The notes: generated from the sequence alone by a model not told the origin. DNA of 64,000 nucleotides from Cacajao melanocephalus (GCA_963573385.1 CAUYLG010052107.1:62001-126000); one strand, 5' to 3'. Shown: positions 1 to 15,515, counted from the stretch's first letter. A program made the numbers and translations.

Positions 1-590
1 AAGGATCTGCAAATAGAAATACCATTTGACCCAGCAATCCCATTACTGGGTATATACCCAAAGGATTATAAATCACTCTATTATAAAGATACATGCACAC
101 GTGTGTTTATTGTGGCACTGTTCACAATAGCAAAGACTTGGAACCAACCCAAATGCCCATCAATGGTAGGCTGGATAAAGAAAATGTGGCACATATACAC
201 CATGGAATACTATGCAGCCATAAAGAAGGATGCATTCATGTCTTTTGCAGGGACATAGATGAAACTGGAAACCATCATTCTCAGCAAACTGACAAAACAG
301 AAAACCAAACACTGCATGTGTTCACTCATAAGTTTGTGTTGAACAATGAGAACACAGGGACACAGGGAGAAGAACATCACACACCAGGGCCTGGGGGGTG
401 GGGGCTAGGGGAGGAATAGCAGGGGGTGTGGGGATTGGGGAGGGATAACAGAAATACATAATGTAGATGACAGGGCAATGGATGCAGCAAACCACCACCA
501 TGGCACATGTATTCCTATGTAACAAACCTGCACAACCTGTACATGTACCTTACAACTTAAAGTATAATAAATTGAAAAAAAAGAAAATCT
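1..590 (+). repeat. LINE-1 3' end (L1P type), 5' part outside the window
   Basis: This is the end of L1 ORF2 and the 3' UTR. The conserved stretch coding for the ORF2 C-terminus (cccattactgggtatatacc, then the region with ggaatactatgcagccat) runs in the plus direction. It is followed by a G-rich 3' UTR block near 385-445 and an A-rich tail near 573-586. The element enters from outside the window. The ORF2 frame carries changes and cannot be judged for intactness from this tail. Confidence 0.93.
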
Positions 591-861
591 AACAGACACA
601 CTTTTAAATAAAATTTATATACTTAAATAAATAAAATAAAGTACAAACGATTTCTTCCCATGGAAAAAAAAAGAAAGAAAAAAAAGCCTCATCACACAAA
701 ATGTTGGGGAGGAGAAAAAAGAAAAGTTGGATCACCAGTCCTTAGCCATAGCTGGGAGCTATCAACCACCTTTTAGATTTTCTAAAAAGACTGTAGGGCA
801 TCTATAGCATCTAGGTAGGTATGTCACTACCAAAAAGTGTGTGACAAAATTTCAAGCCTAA

Positions 862-1255
862 AAATTTTGGCACATATACACCATGTGCTATGCAGCTATA
901 AAAAAGAATGCGTTCATGTCCTTTGCAGGGACACTGTTGAAGCTAGAAACCATGATTCTCAGCAAACTAACACAGGAACAGAAAAACAATCATCACATAT
1001 TCTCACTCATAAGTGGAAGTTGAACAATGAGAACACATGGACATAGGGAGGGGAACATCACACACTGGGGCCTGTCAGGGGTTGGGGGAAAGGGGAGGGA
1101 GAGCATTAGGACAAATACTTAATGTATGCAGGGCCTAACACCTAGATGATGGATTGATCAGTATAGCAAACCACCATGGCATATGTTTACCTATGTAATG
1201 AACCTGCACATTCTTCACATGTATTCCAGAACTTAAAGTAAAATAAAAAATAGAA
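862..1255 (+). repeat. 5'-truncated LINE-1 3' end with target-site duplications
   Basis: A second, short L1 3' end: tail of ORF2, G-rich 3' UTR near 1063-1100, then an A-rich end. It is flanked by AAAATTTCAAGCCTAA at 846-861 and AAAATTTCAAGCTTAA at 1256-1271. This 16-bp direct repeat with one mismatch marks a separate retrotransposition event, not a tandem copy of the neighbouring element. Confidence 0.93.
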
Positions 1256-1271
1256 AAAATTTCAAGCTTAA

Positions 1272-3132
<1,861 letters not shown>

Positions 3133-3424
3133 CACCTGCTTCAACACCAGTTTCTACTTTAGAAAGAAATACGTTCAACTAAAAAAAGAAATCTCAACAC
3201 AGACCACAAACAATTTACCTAAAATCACAATCTGGAGCAAAAGTCAATGAAATGCACCGTCAGAGATCCAAGCTAAATGAAAGAAATAATTTATCACACA
3301 TCCCACCAACATCCAGGCCTCAGTAGCCAAGGTGAATAATTGAATCAAACATCTAGGGCAATGTGAGAAAGGAGAGAGACTTAGGAGTGGAGAGAGGAAT
3401 CAACAGCGGGAAAGTACCATCTAG

Positions 3425-3635
3425 GTACTTGCTAGGCACTTGCTAAATAGTTTGAATGTATGGATCCATTTAATACATAAAACAAGCAAATGGCAGATTC
3501 ACTAATATTATTCCCTCTTAATATATGAGTAAATTGAGGCTTAGAGAGGTTAAGTAGATCAATGAGGTGAAAAGTTATAGAGACTAAATTCAAACGCAAT
3601 CAGTGTGACTAACCCTCATTTTCAAACCATGCTCA
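3425..3635 (+). repeat. MIR SINE
   Basis: A diverged MIR core, recognised by the ordered motifs tacttgctaggcacttgcta, then a stretch like 'ttgaggcttagagaggttaagta' (3535-3557), then a 3' part with actaaattcaaac. The order matches MIR in the plus direction. Confidence 0.6.
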
Positions 3636-3639
3636 CTTG

Positions 3640-4704
3640 AGGAATTGGGTGTGGTGTGAAGGAGAGACCCAGGTAACTACTAAAACAGTGAGAGCACTGC
3701 TCCCTGGCAATGGGCTCAGTGGCCATGTGCCCTGGAGGGAGCAAGAGATAGGAGTGGTGGTGCTGTCTGCTTCCCCACAGCAGGGGCACCAAGCATGCCA
3801 CTCTGAGTGTTGTCTCCGTATTCAAGGTTTTAGTTTTTCATACAACACGGTCCCTAAAATCAAGCCAACAAACAAACAAATGAAATGATCATTCACTCCA
3901 GCTATGCTGGAGTGATCAGAGAAGGCATGTTGGTACCCACTATGCTATCTTCCTAAAATTGCTTACCCCAAAGCAATTTTAACCCTCCTCTCATGCACCT
4001 CTTGGAGAACTTAACATCCTAGTGAGAAGCAGCTCCCTGCTGCTTCTAGTCTCACACACTATCTTCTATTTTGGAAGCCACAGGCACATCACGAGTGCTG
4101 TCTCAGCTTGTGTTGCCCAGACACAGACCCTGAGAAGAGAATTCTAGTAAACATAGTTTGTTTGGAAGATGATCCCAGAAAACACAAAGATGGAGGGTAG
4201 AGAAAATGAAACAAGGAAGGGAAGGCTGGTAAAGGGTGACTTCCCAAGCAAGCTCCCACTATAGGAAATTTGTGACTAACGCCACAGAAAATAACTGGAG
4301 CCAAAGTAAAAAATATTCCTCAAGAGTTATCACCCACAAAGATGCAGGGGCTTCCGAGTCCACTTGTACACTAACACTTTATTGGTTGTTGCATAGAGGC
4401 ATTCCTTAATGCCCAGCCTACATAGACAGCATGGAAGCCCAGAGAGCTTTCACCCCAATGGTAGGATAAGAGGTTTCAGCAAGCCATGGACAGGGCCTGC
4501 CTCAAGTGACTCTTTATTTTCCAATCATATATACTATAGTATTGATGATAACTTAATAATAACTTGATAATATTGCATTGCTAATAACTTCAAGAAATCA
4601 AGGTTTTGAGAAATATTATTTAATCAATTCTAAAAGATAAAAAGTTATTCTTCACATCAATGGAATTTTTTCTCCAAAACCATTCTCATTGTTTTTATAA
4701 TACT
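3640..4704. other. No gene recognised; contains one copy of a local 120-bp duplication and a possible old repeat
   Basis: Positions 4100-4400 look like a medium-reiteration repeat I could not name. Positions 4433-4553 are duplicated at 6506-6624 (see that entry). Short open frames here have no recognisable domains. Confidence 0.4.
4433..4553. repeat. Local duplication, copy A (121 bp)
   Basis: Begins ggaagcccagagagctttc and contains ggtttcagcaagccatggac. It matches 6506-6624 in the same orientation along its whole length, with scattered substitutions and small indels. The flanks on either side do not match. Confidence 0.85.
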
Positions 4705-5145
4705 TTTTTGGATTTTAATTTTTTTTAATTTTGTGAGTACATCGTAGGTATATATATTTTTGGGATACATGATATGTTTTGATACAGGCATGCAAAACAT
4801 AAGCACATCATGGACAATGGGATATCCATCCCCTCCAGCATTTATCTTTTTAGTTACAAACAATCCAATTATACTCTTTCAGTTATTTTAAAATGTACAA
4901 TTGAGTTATTATTGCCTATAATTACCCTATTGTGCTATCAAATAGTAGGTGATATCCCATTAATGATTCCCATCTCCACCTCTTTACCAGGCCCCACGAC
5001 CCTTTCTAGAATCTGATAACCATGTTATTCTACCCTCTATGTCCATGAGTTCAATTATTCTGATTTTTAGATCCCACAAATAAATGAGAACATGTGACAT
5101 TTGTTTTTGTGTGCTTGGCTTTGAATGACCCAAAATACTTCTTCG
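4705..5145 (-). repeat. LINE-1 3' UTR fragment (L1PB/L1MA-like)
   Basis: A reverse-complement L1 3' UTR: the tail-side ttttaattttttttaatttt is followed by blocks like gatacaggcatgcaaaacat, acaaacaatccaattatact and atcccacaaataaatgagaa, in the order of the L1 3' end read backwards. The body after about 5145 is lost. Confidence 0.85.
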
Positions 5146-5424
5146 TATTTGGTTGCCGTCAATATGTCTATTTGCAGAAAGGCAAGTAGATGAATAGATT
5201 TCCATATAGGAGAGAGAGAAAAATAGATGTCAAGGCAGAGGAGGTGCAACAGGGAACAGGTTGAGAGGCAAGACACAGATATAGACACACACAGATAGTG
5301 ATGTATTTCCTCCCGTTTTTCAACGCCATTCCATTCTCTAACTTGGTACAGTAATGATGGCAAGATCTTTAGAAAAACAACTGAGTTGAATACCTTCTTG
5401 GGCAAATACTAGTTGAAGATAAGT

Positions 5425-5522
5425 TACCGAACTTCTTTGAGCTTCTCACTATTTATGTAGGCAAGACAATAATAGCCATCTCATAGAGCTATTGTCAGAA
5501 TAAATACAAAGTGCCTAAAACA
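5425..5522 (-). repeat. MIR SINE fragment
   Basis: The run with tgaGCTTCTCACT, then acaataatagccatctcata, then aaagtgcctaaaac follows MIR in reverse. It is short and diverged. Confidence 0.45.
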
Positions 5523-5529
5523 TTGGAGC

Positions 5530-6055
5530 TACCCATTTCAAGTCATGAAACCTGTATGAGGTGCACAAAGGCACAAGGTCTACTCCAGCTCTCCCTGGGT
5601 GCATTTTGGTAGTGGTAGTGGTGATGCTGATGACGACAATGTACTTCTCACTAACGTGTACTAGATATGACATCACTTTCACACCATCTGTCTTCACTTC
5701 CAGGTCTTACATGGCCAATCTTCACTCTAGCTTTTCAGTGATACTTTTGTTTTATTGCTGGTGTAACAATATTATGATGAGAAACAGAGAATTTGTTGAA
5801 AAATAATACCTTCCATGGACAACCGCCTTCTTGGAGTCTGAATATGAAGAAGTGTACAGTGGGCTGTCTGGAGTGAGGTTCACATATTTGGAACATCAGT
5901 CTTGCTAATATCACAACTACTTCTCACTTTCCCAAAATGATAAGATTCCATACTTTCAGAGTGACTGACATTTTATTTGTCCCTAAAATGGATTTCTGAC
6001 TGGTGCTTTTTTTTCTTTTTTACTGCATATTGCTTTGTCTTTGGAAGTAAAAAGA
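5530..6055. other. No gene recognised
   Basis: Unassigned sequence with only short open frames that show no domain or composition typical of coding DNA. Confidence 0.45.
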
Positions 6056-6059
6056 ATGT

Positions 6060-7535
6060 TTTTATTAATCAGTTTTTTGACATATACTATATATCAAGTA
6101 AAAATCACTCATTTTAAATGCACAGTTTGATGGGTCTGGACAAATTCACACAGCCGTGTAACCTCCACCACAATAATAACATAGAACATCTTCTTTACCC
6201 CTAAAAATTCTCCCCTGCGGTCAGTAACTTTCTCCACACCCATTCCAATCACAGATACACGCTTTTGGTTTCATACAAAAATAATCTGCAGTCTTTTGTG
6301 TCTGTATTCTCACCCTTGGCATGCTTTTGAGATTTTTCCATGTTACTGCATATACTATTGCATTGTATGGATATACCAAAATTTGTTTATCCATGTACCA
6401 GTTGATGGAGAGTCTCTCCCAATATTTAGCTATAATTAATAAAGCTGTTAGGAGCATTTACATAAAAGTATATATGTATATACTTGTATGCACCTATCAG
6501 TGGTTGGAAGCCCAGAGAGCTTCTACCCTAATGGTAAGACGAGAGGTTTCAGCAAGCCATGGACATGGCCTGCCTCAAATGACTCTTTTTTTCCAATTAT
6601 ATATACATATTACTGATAATAACTGAGAGAGACACTTTCATTTCTACTGGGAAAATACATTGATGTGGATTAGAAAGTCATATAGTAAGTTTATATAAAA
6701 GTTTATAAAAACTTTCAAACCATTTTCTGTCTGTGCCATTTTGCACTTCTACAAGGTTGATATAGTCACGCTTTTAATTTTTATCCTTTCTAGTGGGTGT
6801 GTAGTAATATCACATTGTGGCTTTCATTTGCATTTCCCTAATGACTAGTGATGGTGAGACTCTCTAACATGCTTATTTGCCATTTTTCTCCCTTCTGTAG
6901 AGAAGTGTCTTTTTACATTGTTTGCCCATTTTCATTGGGTTATATGGTTTCTTCTTTTTCGTGTGTAGGGGTACATTTCTTATTACTTAGTTTAAAATGT
7001 TCTCTCTATATTCAGAACAAGGCCTTTATCAGATATACCATTTAATGGAATTTCATTTTTCTACTTCATTTTTCTAAGTTTGAATCAAAGGGCAAAAGTA
7101 TTTACTTTTGATACAGTCTAATTTATCATTTTATGACTCATTTTTTTTCTACTCTATTTAAGAAATCTTCGCCTATCCCAAAAATGTTCACCAAGATTTT
7201 GTCCTAGGTATTTTAAACATTTTAGAGTTTTGGCCTCTATATTAGCTCTATGCTCTATTTTGAGTTAATTTTTTTATACTGTGAGCAAAAGAGCTAAGTT
7301 TTATATTTTTGCATGTGGACATCCACTCAAATTGTTTCAGCACAATTTGCCAAAAAGAATTACCTGGACAGTTTGTTCAAACAAACAAACAAACAAAAGA
7401 CATATAAGGATCTACTTCTGGACTCTCTATTCAGTTCCATGGATTTATATATTTATGTCTAGGGCAATAACATATTCTTGATGACTGTAGCTTTATAGTG
7501 AGGCTATAAATCAATAGCTAAGTTCCTCCAACTTT
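6060..7535 (-). repeat. Old LINE-1 (L1M type), 3' end and ORF2 part, interrupted
   Basis: A diverged reverse L1: the 3' end at 6060-6190 has a block like acagccgtgtaacctccacc. It is followed by the ORF2 C-terminal region in reverse (cattgtatggatatacc at 6353-6369) and then older ORF2 sequence such as ggctttcatttgcatttccc near 6821. The L1 alignment breaks at about 6491 and resumes near 6632; the gap holds copy B of a 120-bp duplication. All frames are broken. Confidence 0.8.
6506..6624. repeat. Local duplication, copy B (119 bp), inside an old L1
   Basis: Direct-orientation copy of 4433-4553, sharing ggtttcagcaagccatggac and tgcctcaa followed by gactcttt. It sits inside an otherwise collinear minus-strand L1M, so it was inserted there after that L1. 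Confidence 0.85.
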
Positions 7536-7717
7536 CTTTTTTTCTTTTCTTTCCATGTTTTATTACTTAGATGCAGTTGCTTTTACTAACATTTTGGTTT
7601 AACTACTTGTGGTTTTTTTCATGTAATATTAACTTATTTCATCATTGTGATTATACATTTAAAAAGATACTGTAAAATGTTCTTTTCACTTAACAGTTAT
7701 ATATCCTCCCAAATTTC

Positions 7718-10590
7718 TTTTCTCAATTTTTATTTTAGATTAAGTATAGGTTTATTACCTGGGTATATTGTGATATGCTGAGGTTTGGGGTATGAATGAT
7801 CACATCACCCAGTACTCGGCATAGTACCCAATAGTTTTTCAACACTCACCCCCCTTCCTCTCTTTCACCTCTAGTAGTCCCCAGTTAATATTATAACCAT
7901 TTTTATGTCTATGAGTAGCAGATGTTTAGCTCCCACTTACAAGTGAGAATATATGGTACTGGATTTTCTGATCCTGCATTAATTTACTTACAATAATGGC
8001 CTCCAACTACATCCATGTTGCTGAAAATGACGTGATTTTTTTTTATGGCTGTGTATTCTATGGCATATATGTGCCATATTTTCTTTATCCAGTCCACCAT
8101 TGATGGGCATCTAAGTTGACTCTATGTCTTTAATATTGTGAATAGAGCTGCAATACACATGCAAGGGCATGTATCTTTTTGATAAAATGATTTATTTTCT
8201 TTTGGTTATATGTCCAGTAATGGAATTGCTTAGTCAAATGGTAGTCCTGTTTTAAGTTCTTTGAGAAATCTCTAACCTGCTTTCCACAGTGGCCAAACTA
8301 ATTTACACTCCCACCAACAGTGTATAAGTGTTCCTTTTCTCTCCATAGCCTCACTGGCATCTGTTGTTTTTTGACTTTTTAGTAATAGTCATTCTGAGTG
8401 CTGTGAGATGACATTACATTATGCTTTGGAAGAGCATTTCTCTGATGATTAATGATGTGGAGCATTTTTTCATGTTTGTTCTTGTTTGTATGCTTCCTTT
8501 GGAGGAGTGTCTGTTCATGTCTTTTGCCCATTTTTAATGGCGCTTTTTGGTTTTTGCTTGTTGTTATGTATAAGTTCTTTATAGATTTGGGATATTAGAC
8601 CTTTGTTGGATTCAGAGTTTGCAAGTATTTTTACCCATTCTGTGAGTTGTCTACTCTGTTATAGTTTCTTATGCTGTTCAGAAGGTCTTTAGCTTAATTG
8701 GATCCTACTTGTCAATTTTTGGTTTTGTTCCAATTGCTTCTGAAGACTTAATTATAAATTATTTCTCAAAGCTGATGTCCAGAATACTGTTTCCTAGGTT
8801 TTCTGCTAGGATACTTACAGTTAGAGGCCTTACAATTAAATCTTTAGTCCATCTTTAGTTAATTTTTGTATATAGTGAAAGGTAGGTGTCCAGTTTCATT
8901 CTTCTGTATATGGTTAGCCAGCTGTTCCAGCACCAATGTATTGAATAGTCCTTTCCCCACTGTTTTTTTCTTCTTTTTTTTTCAATTGTGTCAGAAATCA
9001 GATGGTTATAGATGTGCAGCATTATTTCTGACTCACTATTCTGTTCCATTGCCTGTTTTCATATGAGTACCATGCTGTTTTATTTAATGCAGTCTTGTAG
9101 TGTACTTTGAAGTTAGGTAATGTAATTCCTCTGGCTTTGATCTTTTTGTTTAGGATTGCTTTGTCTATTCAGCCTCTTTTTTGGTTGAATATGAATTTTC
9201 AAACAGTATTTTCCAGTTTTGTGAGAAAGGATGTTGGTAGTTTGATAGGAATAGCATTAAATCTGTGGATTGCTTAAGTAAGTATGGCCATTTTGATGAT
9301 ACTGATTCACGCAAGCATGGAATGTTTCTGCCCGTTTGTTTGTCTCATTTATGATTTCTTTTAGCAGTGTTTTGTAGTTTACCTTATAGAGACCTTTTTC
9401 CTCCTTGGTTAACTATATTCATAGGTATTTTTGTGGCTACTGCAAATGGGCTTATGTTTTTGTTTGGCCCTTAGCTTGAACATTAATGGTGTGTAGAAAT
9501 GCTCCTGAGTTTTGCATGTAGTTTGTATATCCTGAAACTTTACTAAAGTCATTTGTCAGTCCCAGAATCCCTTCTGGCAGACTCTTTAGGGATTTCTAGG
9601 TTTAGAATCATATTGTCCACAAAGAGATACAGTTTCATTTCTTCTTTTCCTATGTAGATGTCTTTTACTTCTTCCTTTTGCCTGACTGCTCTAGCTAGCA
9701 CTTCCAGTTCTATGTTGAATAGGAGTTGTGAGAGTGAGCATCCTTGTGCCAGTTTTCAAGAGGAAAGCTTCTGGTTTCTGCCCATTCAGTATGCTGTTGG
9801 CTGTGGATTAGTCATAGATGGTTCTTATTATTTTGAGATATGTTCCTTCAATGCCATTTCTCAAGGGTTTTTATCGTGAAGTAATGCTGAATTTTATTGA
9901 AAGCTCTTTCTGCACCTATTGATTGTATGATTTTTGTTTTTAATTCTGATTATGTGGTGAACCACATTTATTGATTTACATATGTTGAGTCATCCCAGAA
10001 ATAATGGGATGATCACAGTGATCATGGTTTTGACATGTTGTTATATTTGCTAGTATTTTGTTGTGGATTCTTATGTCTATGTTCATCAAAGATGAATTGT
10101 AGTTGGCCTGTAGTTTTCTTTCTTCCTTGTGCCTTTTCCAGGTTTTGATATCACAGAGAGGCCGGCTTCATGTATTAGGGAGAATTTCCTCCTCCTTGAT
10201 TTTTTGGAATAGTTTCAGTAGATTTGGTGCCAGCTCTTCTTTGTACATCTGGTAGAATTCAACTGTGAATTCATCTGATACATGGCTTTTTCTGGTTGCT
10301 AGTTTTTTTTATTACCAATCAATTTTGAAACTTGACGTTGATCTGTTTAGTCTTTCAATTTCTTTCCTATCAAATCTTGGGGAATTGTGTGTTTCCAAGA
10401 ATTTATCCATTTCTTCTAGATTTCTAGTTTGTGTGTATAGAGGTGTTCATAACAGTCTCTGAGGTCTTTGTGTATTTGTGTGATCAGTTGTAATGTTTTT
10501 CTGTGGGATCAGAAACAATTACTTTTGTTGCTTCTGATTGAACTTATTTGGATCTTCTCTCTTTTTTACTTGTTTTTCTAATAGGTTCAA
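7718..10590 (-). repeat. LINE-1 (L1P type), 5'-truncated, ORF2 to 3' end
   Basis: Reverse L1, with its 3' end at the low coordinate (tttattttagattaagtat) and truncated near 10590 inside ORF2. Recognised blocks include ccaccattgatgggcatcta (from 8095), ttagacctttgttggattca and the reverse-transcriptase core. The RT catalytic FADD motif is read on the minus strand at 9612-9623 as FVDN, so the second aspartate is lost. Many stops interrupt the frame, and it cannot encode an active enzyme. Confidence 0.92.
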
Positions 10591-10594
10591 TATA

Positions 10595-10925
10595 TTTTCT
10601 TTTTAGTTGGCATATAATACTTTATATATTTACGGGATTGCAGAGTGATATTTCCATACAAATACACAATGAATAATGATGCAGAGTAATTAGCATATTG
10701 TTTCCCTCAGACATTTGTCATTTATTTGTATTGAGAACATTCCAAATTCTCTCTTGTATTTTCTGAATATATGAAATAAATTATTGTTAACTATATGCAT
10801 ACTACAGTGATATAGAGCACTAGAATTGATTCCTCCTATCTAGTTGCAAATTTGTATTTGGTAGCCAACCTCTTCTTCTCCACTATTTCTTCACAGCATT
10901 AAGTTATACTCTCTAATTATATTAG
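10595..10925 (-). repeat. Old LINE-1 3' UTR fragment (L1M type)
   Basis: Reverse L1M 3' UTR: ttttagttggcatataatac, then a block with gagaacattccaaattctct, then gaattgattcctcctatcta. It ends at the (TA)n run. It may be the substrate into which the neighbouring L1P inserted. Confidence 0.75.
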
Positions 10926-10931
10926 CTCAAA

Positions 10932-10933
<2 letters not shown>

Positions 10934-10984
<51 letters not shown>
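10934..10984. repeat. (TA)n microsatellite, about 25 units
   Basis: An uninterrupted alternating TA run between two reverse L1 3' ends. Long pure TA runs can form cruciforms and are usually length-polymorphic. Confidence 0.97.
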
Positions 10985-10986
<2 letters not shown>

Positions 10987-11362
10987 CATTGTAGGTTCTG
11001 GGGTATATGTAAAGAACATACAGGATTTTTGCATGGGTACATACATGGCAATGTGGTTTGCTGCTTCCATCCCCATCACCTATATCTGGCATTTCTCTCC
11101 ATGTTATCCCTCTCCAACTCCCTACCCCCTACTGTCTCTCCCCTAGTCCCCCACCACAGATCTCAGTGTGTGATGCTCCCCTCCCTGTGTCCATGTGTTC
11201 TCATTGTTCAACACCTGCCTATGAGTGAGCTCAACCTTTTTTATCTTCCATGAGTGAGAACACATGGTATTTATCTTTCCATGCATGACTTACTTCATTT
11301 AACACAATTTCCATTTTATTGTGGTTCATCCATTTTACCATGAATTCTATAATTTCATTCTT
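10985..11362 (-). repeat. LINE-1 3' end fragment (L1P/L1MA-like)
   Basis: Reverse L1 3' UTR with the C-rich block near 11105-11155 and tgtgtccatgtgttctcatt near 11187. It stops at a T-run near 11361, where a further reverse L1 3' end begins. Confidence 0.85.
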
Positions 11363-14300
11363 TTTTTTTGTCAACTTTTAATTTAGGTTCAGTGGGTAGA
11401 TGCACAGGTTACATGATTAAATTACATGTTGCTGGAGTTTGTTATACAAATGATCTTATCACCCAAGTACCCTGCACAGAACCTGATAGGTAGTTTTTTG
11501 ATTCTCACACTCTTCCAATCCTCCTCCCTCAAATAAACCCCAGTGTCTGTTGTTCCCATCTTTGTGTCCATATGTACTTGTTTAGCTTGCACATATAATT
11601 GAGAACATGCAGTATTTGGTTTTCTGACACTGCATTAATTCATTTGGGATAATAGCTTCTAGATGCATTCATGTTGTTACAGAGGACATGATTTTGTTTG
11701 TTTTCAATGCATGTATATAATTCTGTTGTGTGTATGTGTCACATTTTGTTTATCTTATCCACCATTGATGGGCATCTAGATTGATTCCATGTCATTGCTA
11801 TTGTGAATAGTGCTGCAATGAACATACCAGGGCATGAGTCTTTTTGGTAGAAGAATTTACATTCCTTTGGGTATATACCAAGTAATGGGATTTCTGGGTC
11901 TAATGGTAGTTCTGTTTTAAGTTCTTTGAGAAATCTCCAAACTGCTTTCCACAGTGACTGAACTAACTTACATGCCCACCAGCAGTCTATAAGCATTCCC
12001 TTTTCTCTGCAACTTCACCATCATTTATGTTAGTTGACTGTTGGATAATGGCCATTCTGACTGTTGTGAGATGGCATCTAATTGTGATTTTGATTTACAT
12101 TTCTCTGATGATTATTAATGATGAGTATATTTTCATATGTTTTTGGCCATGTGTATGCCTTCTTTTATAATGTGTAGGTACATGTCTTCTGCCCATTTTT
12201 TAATTGGCTTGTTTGCTTTTTTTGGCTGGTTGATATGTATCAGTTCTTTATAGATTTGGGATATTAGGCCTTTGTTGGGTGCAGAGTCTGCAAATATTTT
12301 CTCCCATTCTGTAAGTTTGTCTGTTTGCTCTGTTGATAGTTTCTTTTGCTGTGCAGAAGCTCTTTAGTTTTATTAGGTTCCACTTGTCTATTTTTGTCTT
12401 TGTTGCAACTGACTAAAAGTAAGTCCCTAAAGGGACTTCATCATGAAATCCTTGCCAATGCTTATGTCCAGAAGGGTATTTCCTAAGTTTTCTTCAAGGG
12501 CTTTTATAGTTTTTGGTCTTACTTTTAAGTATTTAATCCACCTTGAGTTGATTTTTGTATATGGTGAATGAGAGGTATCCAGTTTCAGTCTTTTACATAC
12601 AGCTAGCCAGTTATCCCAGTACCATTTGTTGAATAGGTAGTTTTTCCTTGTTGCTTGTTATTGTCAACTTTATCAAAGATCAGGTGGTTGTAGGTATGTG
12701 GCTTTATTTCTGGGTTCTATTTTCTGTTGCATTGGTTTATGTGTTTGTTTTGTACCAGTAAAATGTTGTTTTGGTTACTGCAGCCTTTTAGTCTAGTTTA
12801 AAGTCGGGTAATGTGATGGTTCCAACTTTGTTCTTTTTGCTTAGGTTTGCTTTGACTTTTCAGGCTCTTTTTGGTTTCATATGAATTTTAGAATAGTTTT
12901 TTCTAATTCTGTGAAAAATTACATTGGTAGTTAGATAGGAATACACTGAATCTGTAAATTGCTTTGGCCAGCATGGTCATTTTAGCCATACTAATTCTTC
13001 CAATACACGAGCTTGGAATGTTTTTTTCATTTGTTTGTGTCATCTATGATTTCTGTCAGCAGTGTTTTATAATTCTCATAGCTATTTTTTCTCCTTCAGT
13101 TAGTTGCATTCCTAGATATTTTATTCTTTTAGTGGTTATTATGAATGGAACTGGGTTCTTGATTTCACTCTCAGTTTGGACATCATTTGTGTATATAGTA
13201 GTAATGCTATTGATTTTTGTACACTGATTTTGTATCCTGAAACTTTAAAGTTAATTATCAGTTCTTGGATCCTTTCAAATGAGTCTAGGGGTCTCTTTTT
13301 AGGTATAGAATTATATCATCCATGAAGAGAGATAGCATGACTTCCTCTCTTCCTATTTGGATGTCTTTTATTTCTTTCTTTTTCCTGATTACTCTGGATA
13401 GGACTATGTTGAATAGGAGTGATGAAAGTGGGCGTCCTTGTCTTGTTCTGGTTCAGTGTAATAATGGCTATGAGCCTGTCATAAATGGCTTTTTCTATTT
13501 TGTGGTAAGTTCCTTCAATGTCTAGTTTGCTAAGGTTTTTTAACATGAAGTGATGTTGAATTATATCAAAAGCCTTTCTTGAATCTACTGAGATGATAAA
13601 ATTGTATTTTTGTTTTGTTTTAATTCTGTTTATTTGATCAATCACATTAAATGGTTTGTGCACATTGAATCAACCTTGCAACCCAGGAATAAAGCCTCTT
13701 TGTTCATGGTGGATTACCGTTTGATGTGCTGCTGAATTCCATTTGCTAGTATTTTGTTGAGGATTTTTGCGTCTACACTCATCATGGATATTAGACTGAT
13801 GTTTTCTTTTTTCATTTTACATCTGCCAGATTTTGGCATCATAATAATGCTGGCTTCAAATAATATGTTAGGAAGGAGACCTTCCTCCTCTGTTGTTTGA
13901 TATAATTTCAGGAGGATTGGTATTGGCTCATTCTTGTATATTTGGTAGAATTTGGCTGTAAATTCATCTGATCTAGGGCTTTTTTTGGTAGGTAAGGTTT
14001 TTATTACTGATTCAATTTTGTCATTTGGGATCGGTCTTTTTGGGATCACAATTTCTTCCTGATTCAGTCTCAGGAGGTTGTATACTTCCAGGAATTTATT
14101 CATTTCTTCTAAGTTTTCCAGATTTTGTGCATAGAGGTGTTCATAACAGTGTCTGAGGGTTTTTGTATTTCTGTGGGGCAGGTGATATGGTCCCCTTTGT
14201 CATTTCTGATTGTGCTTATTTGGATCTTCTCCATTTTTTTTCTCTATTGATCTGGCTAGCAGTCTATCAATCTTCTTTATTCTTTCAAACAACAAACTTT

Positions 14301-14880
14301 CGGTTTTATTGATCTTTTCTATAGATTTTTTGCAGCTTATTTTTATTCTGCTCACCTCTGATTTTGGTTATTTACTGTCTTCTGGTAGCTTTGGGTTGTT
14401 TTGTTTTTGTTTTTGTAGTCTCTGTAGGTGTGATGATAGATTGTTAATTTGAGATATTTCTAACTTCTTCAGTTAGGCATTTAGTGCTATAAACTTTCCT
14501 CTTAACATTGCTTTATCTGTGTCCCAGAGATTTTTGGTATGTTGTATTTTTGTTTTTGTTAGTATAATTTTTTTTTGCCTTAATTTCATTCTTTACCCAG
14601 TAGTCAGTCAGGAGCAGGTTAATTTTCATGTAATTTTCATGTAATTGCATGGTTTTAGGCAATGTTCTTGGTATTTATTTCACTTTGTATTGCACCGTCA
14701 TCAAAAAGTGTAGTTGGTACAATTTCAATTTCTTCTGAATTTGAGAATTGTTTTATCACACAGCACATGGTCAATCTTAGACTATGTGCTGTGTGCAGAT
14801 GAGAAGTATGTACATTCTGTTAATGGGTGGGATATTCTGCAGATCTCTTTTTCTGATTTTAAAAATGACTCTGTATGAAT
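11363..14880 (-). repeat. LINE-1 (L1P type), 3' end through most of ORF2
   Basis: Reverse L1 beginning with 3' UTR (aggttcagtgggtagatgca) and running through ORF2 towards the endonuclease end. Minus-strand translation at about 13,714-14,103 shows an RT-region stretch [18 protein letters not shown], and 13,316-13,663 shows ISVDSRKAFDIIQ. Both are recognisable L1 reverse-transcriptase blocks. The FADD motif at 13,315-13,326 reads FMDD. Frameshifts and stops separate these pieces, so it is a dead copy. Confidence 0.92.
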
Positions 14881-14884
14881 TTGT

Positions 14885-15515
<631 letters not shown>

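Noticed and set aside
13316..14103. Reverse-transcriptase-like frames on the minus strand as a possible retron, group II intron or defence system
   Set aside because: The residues and context (ORF2 order, L1 3' UTR, truncation) are those of dead L1; nothing suggests a bacterial reverse transcriptase.
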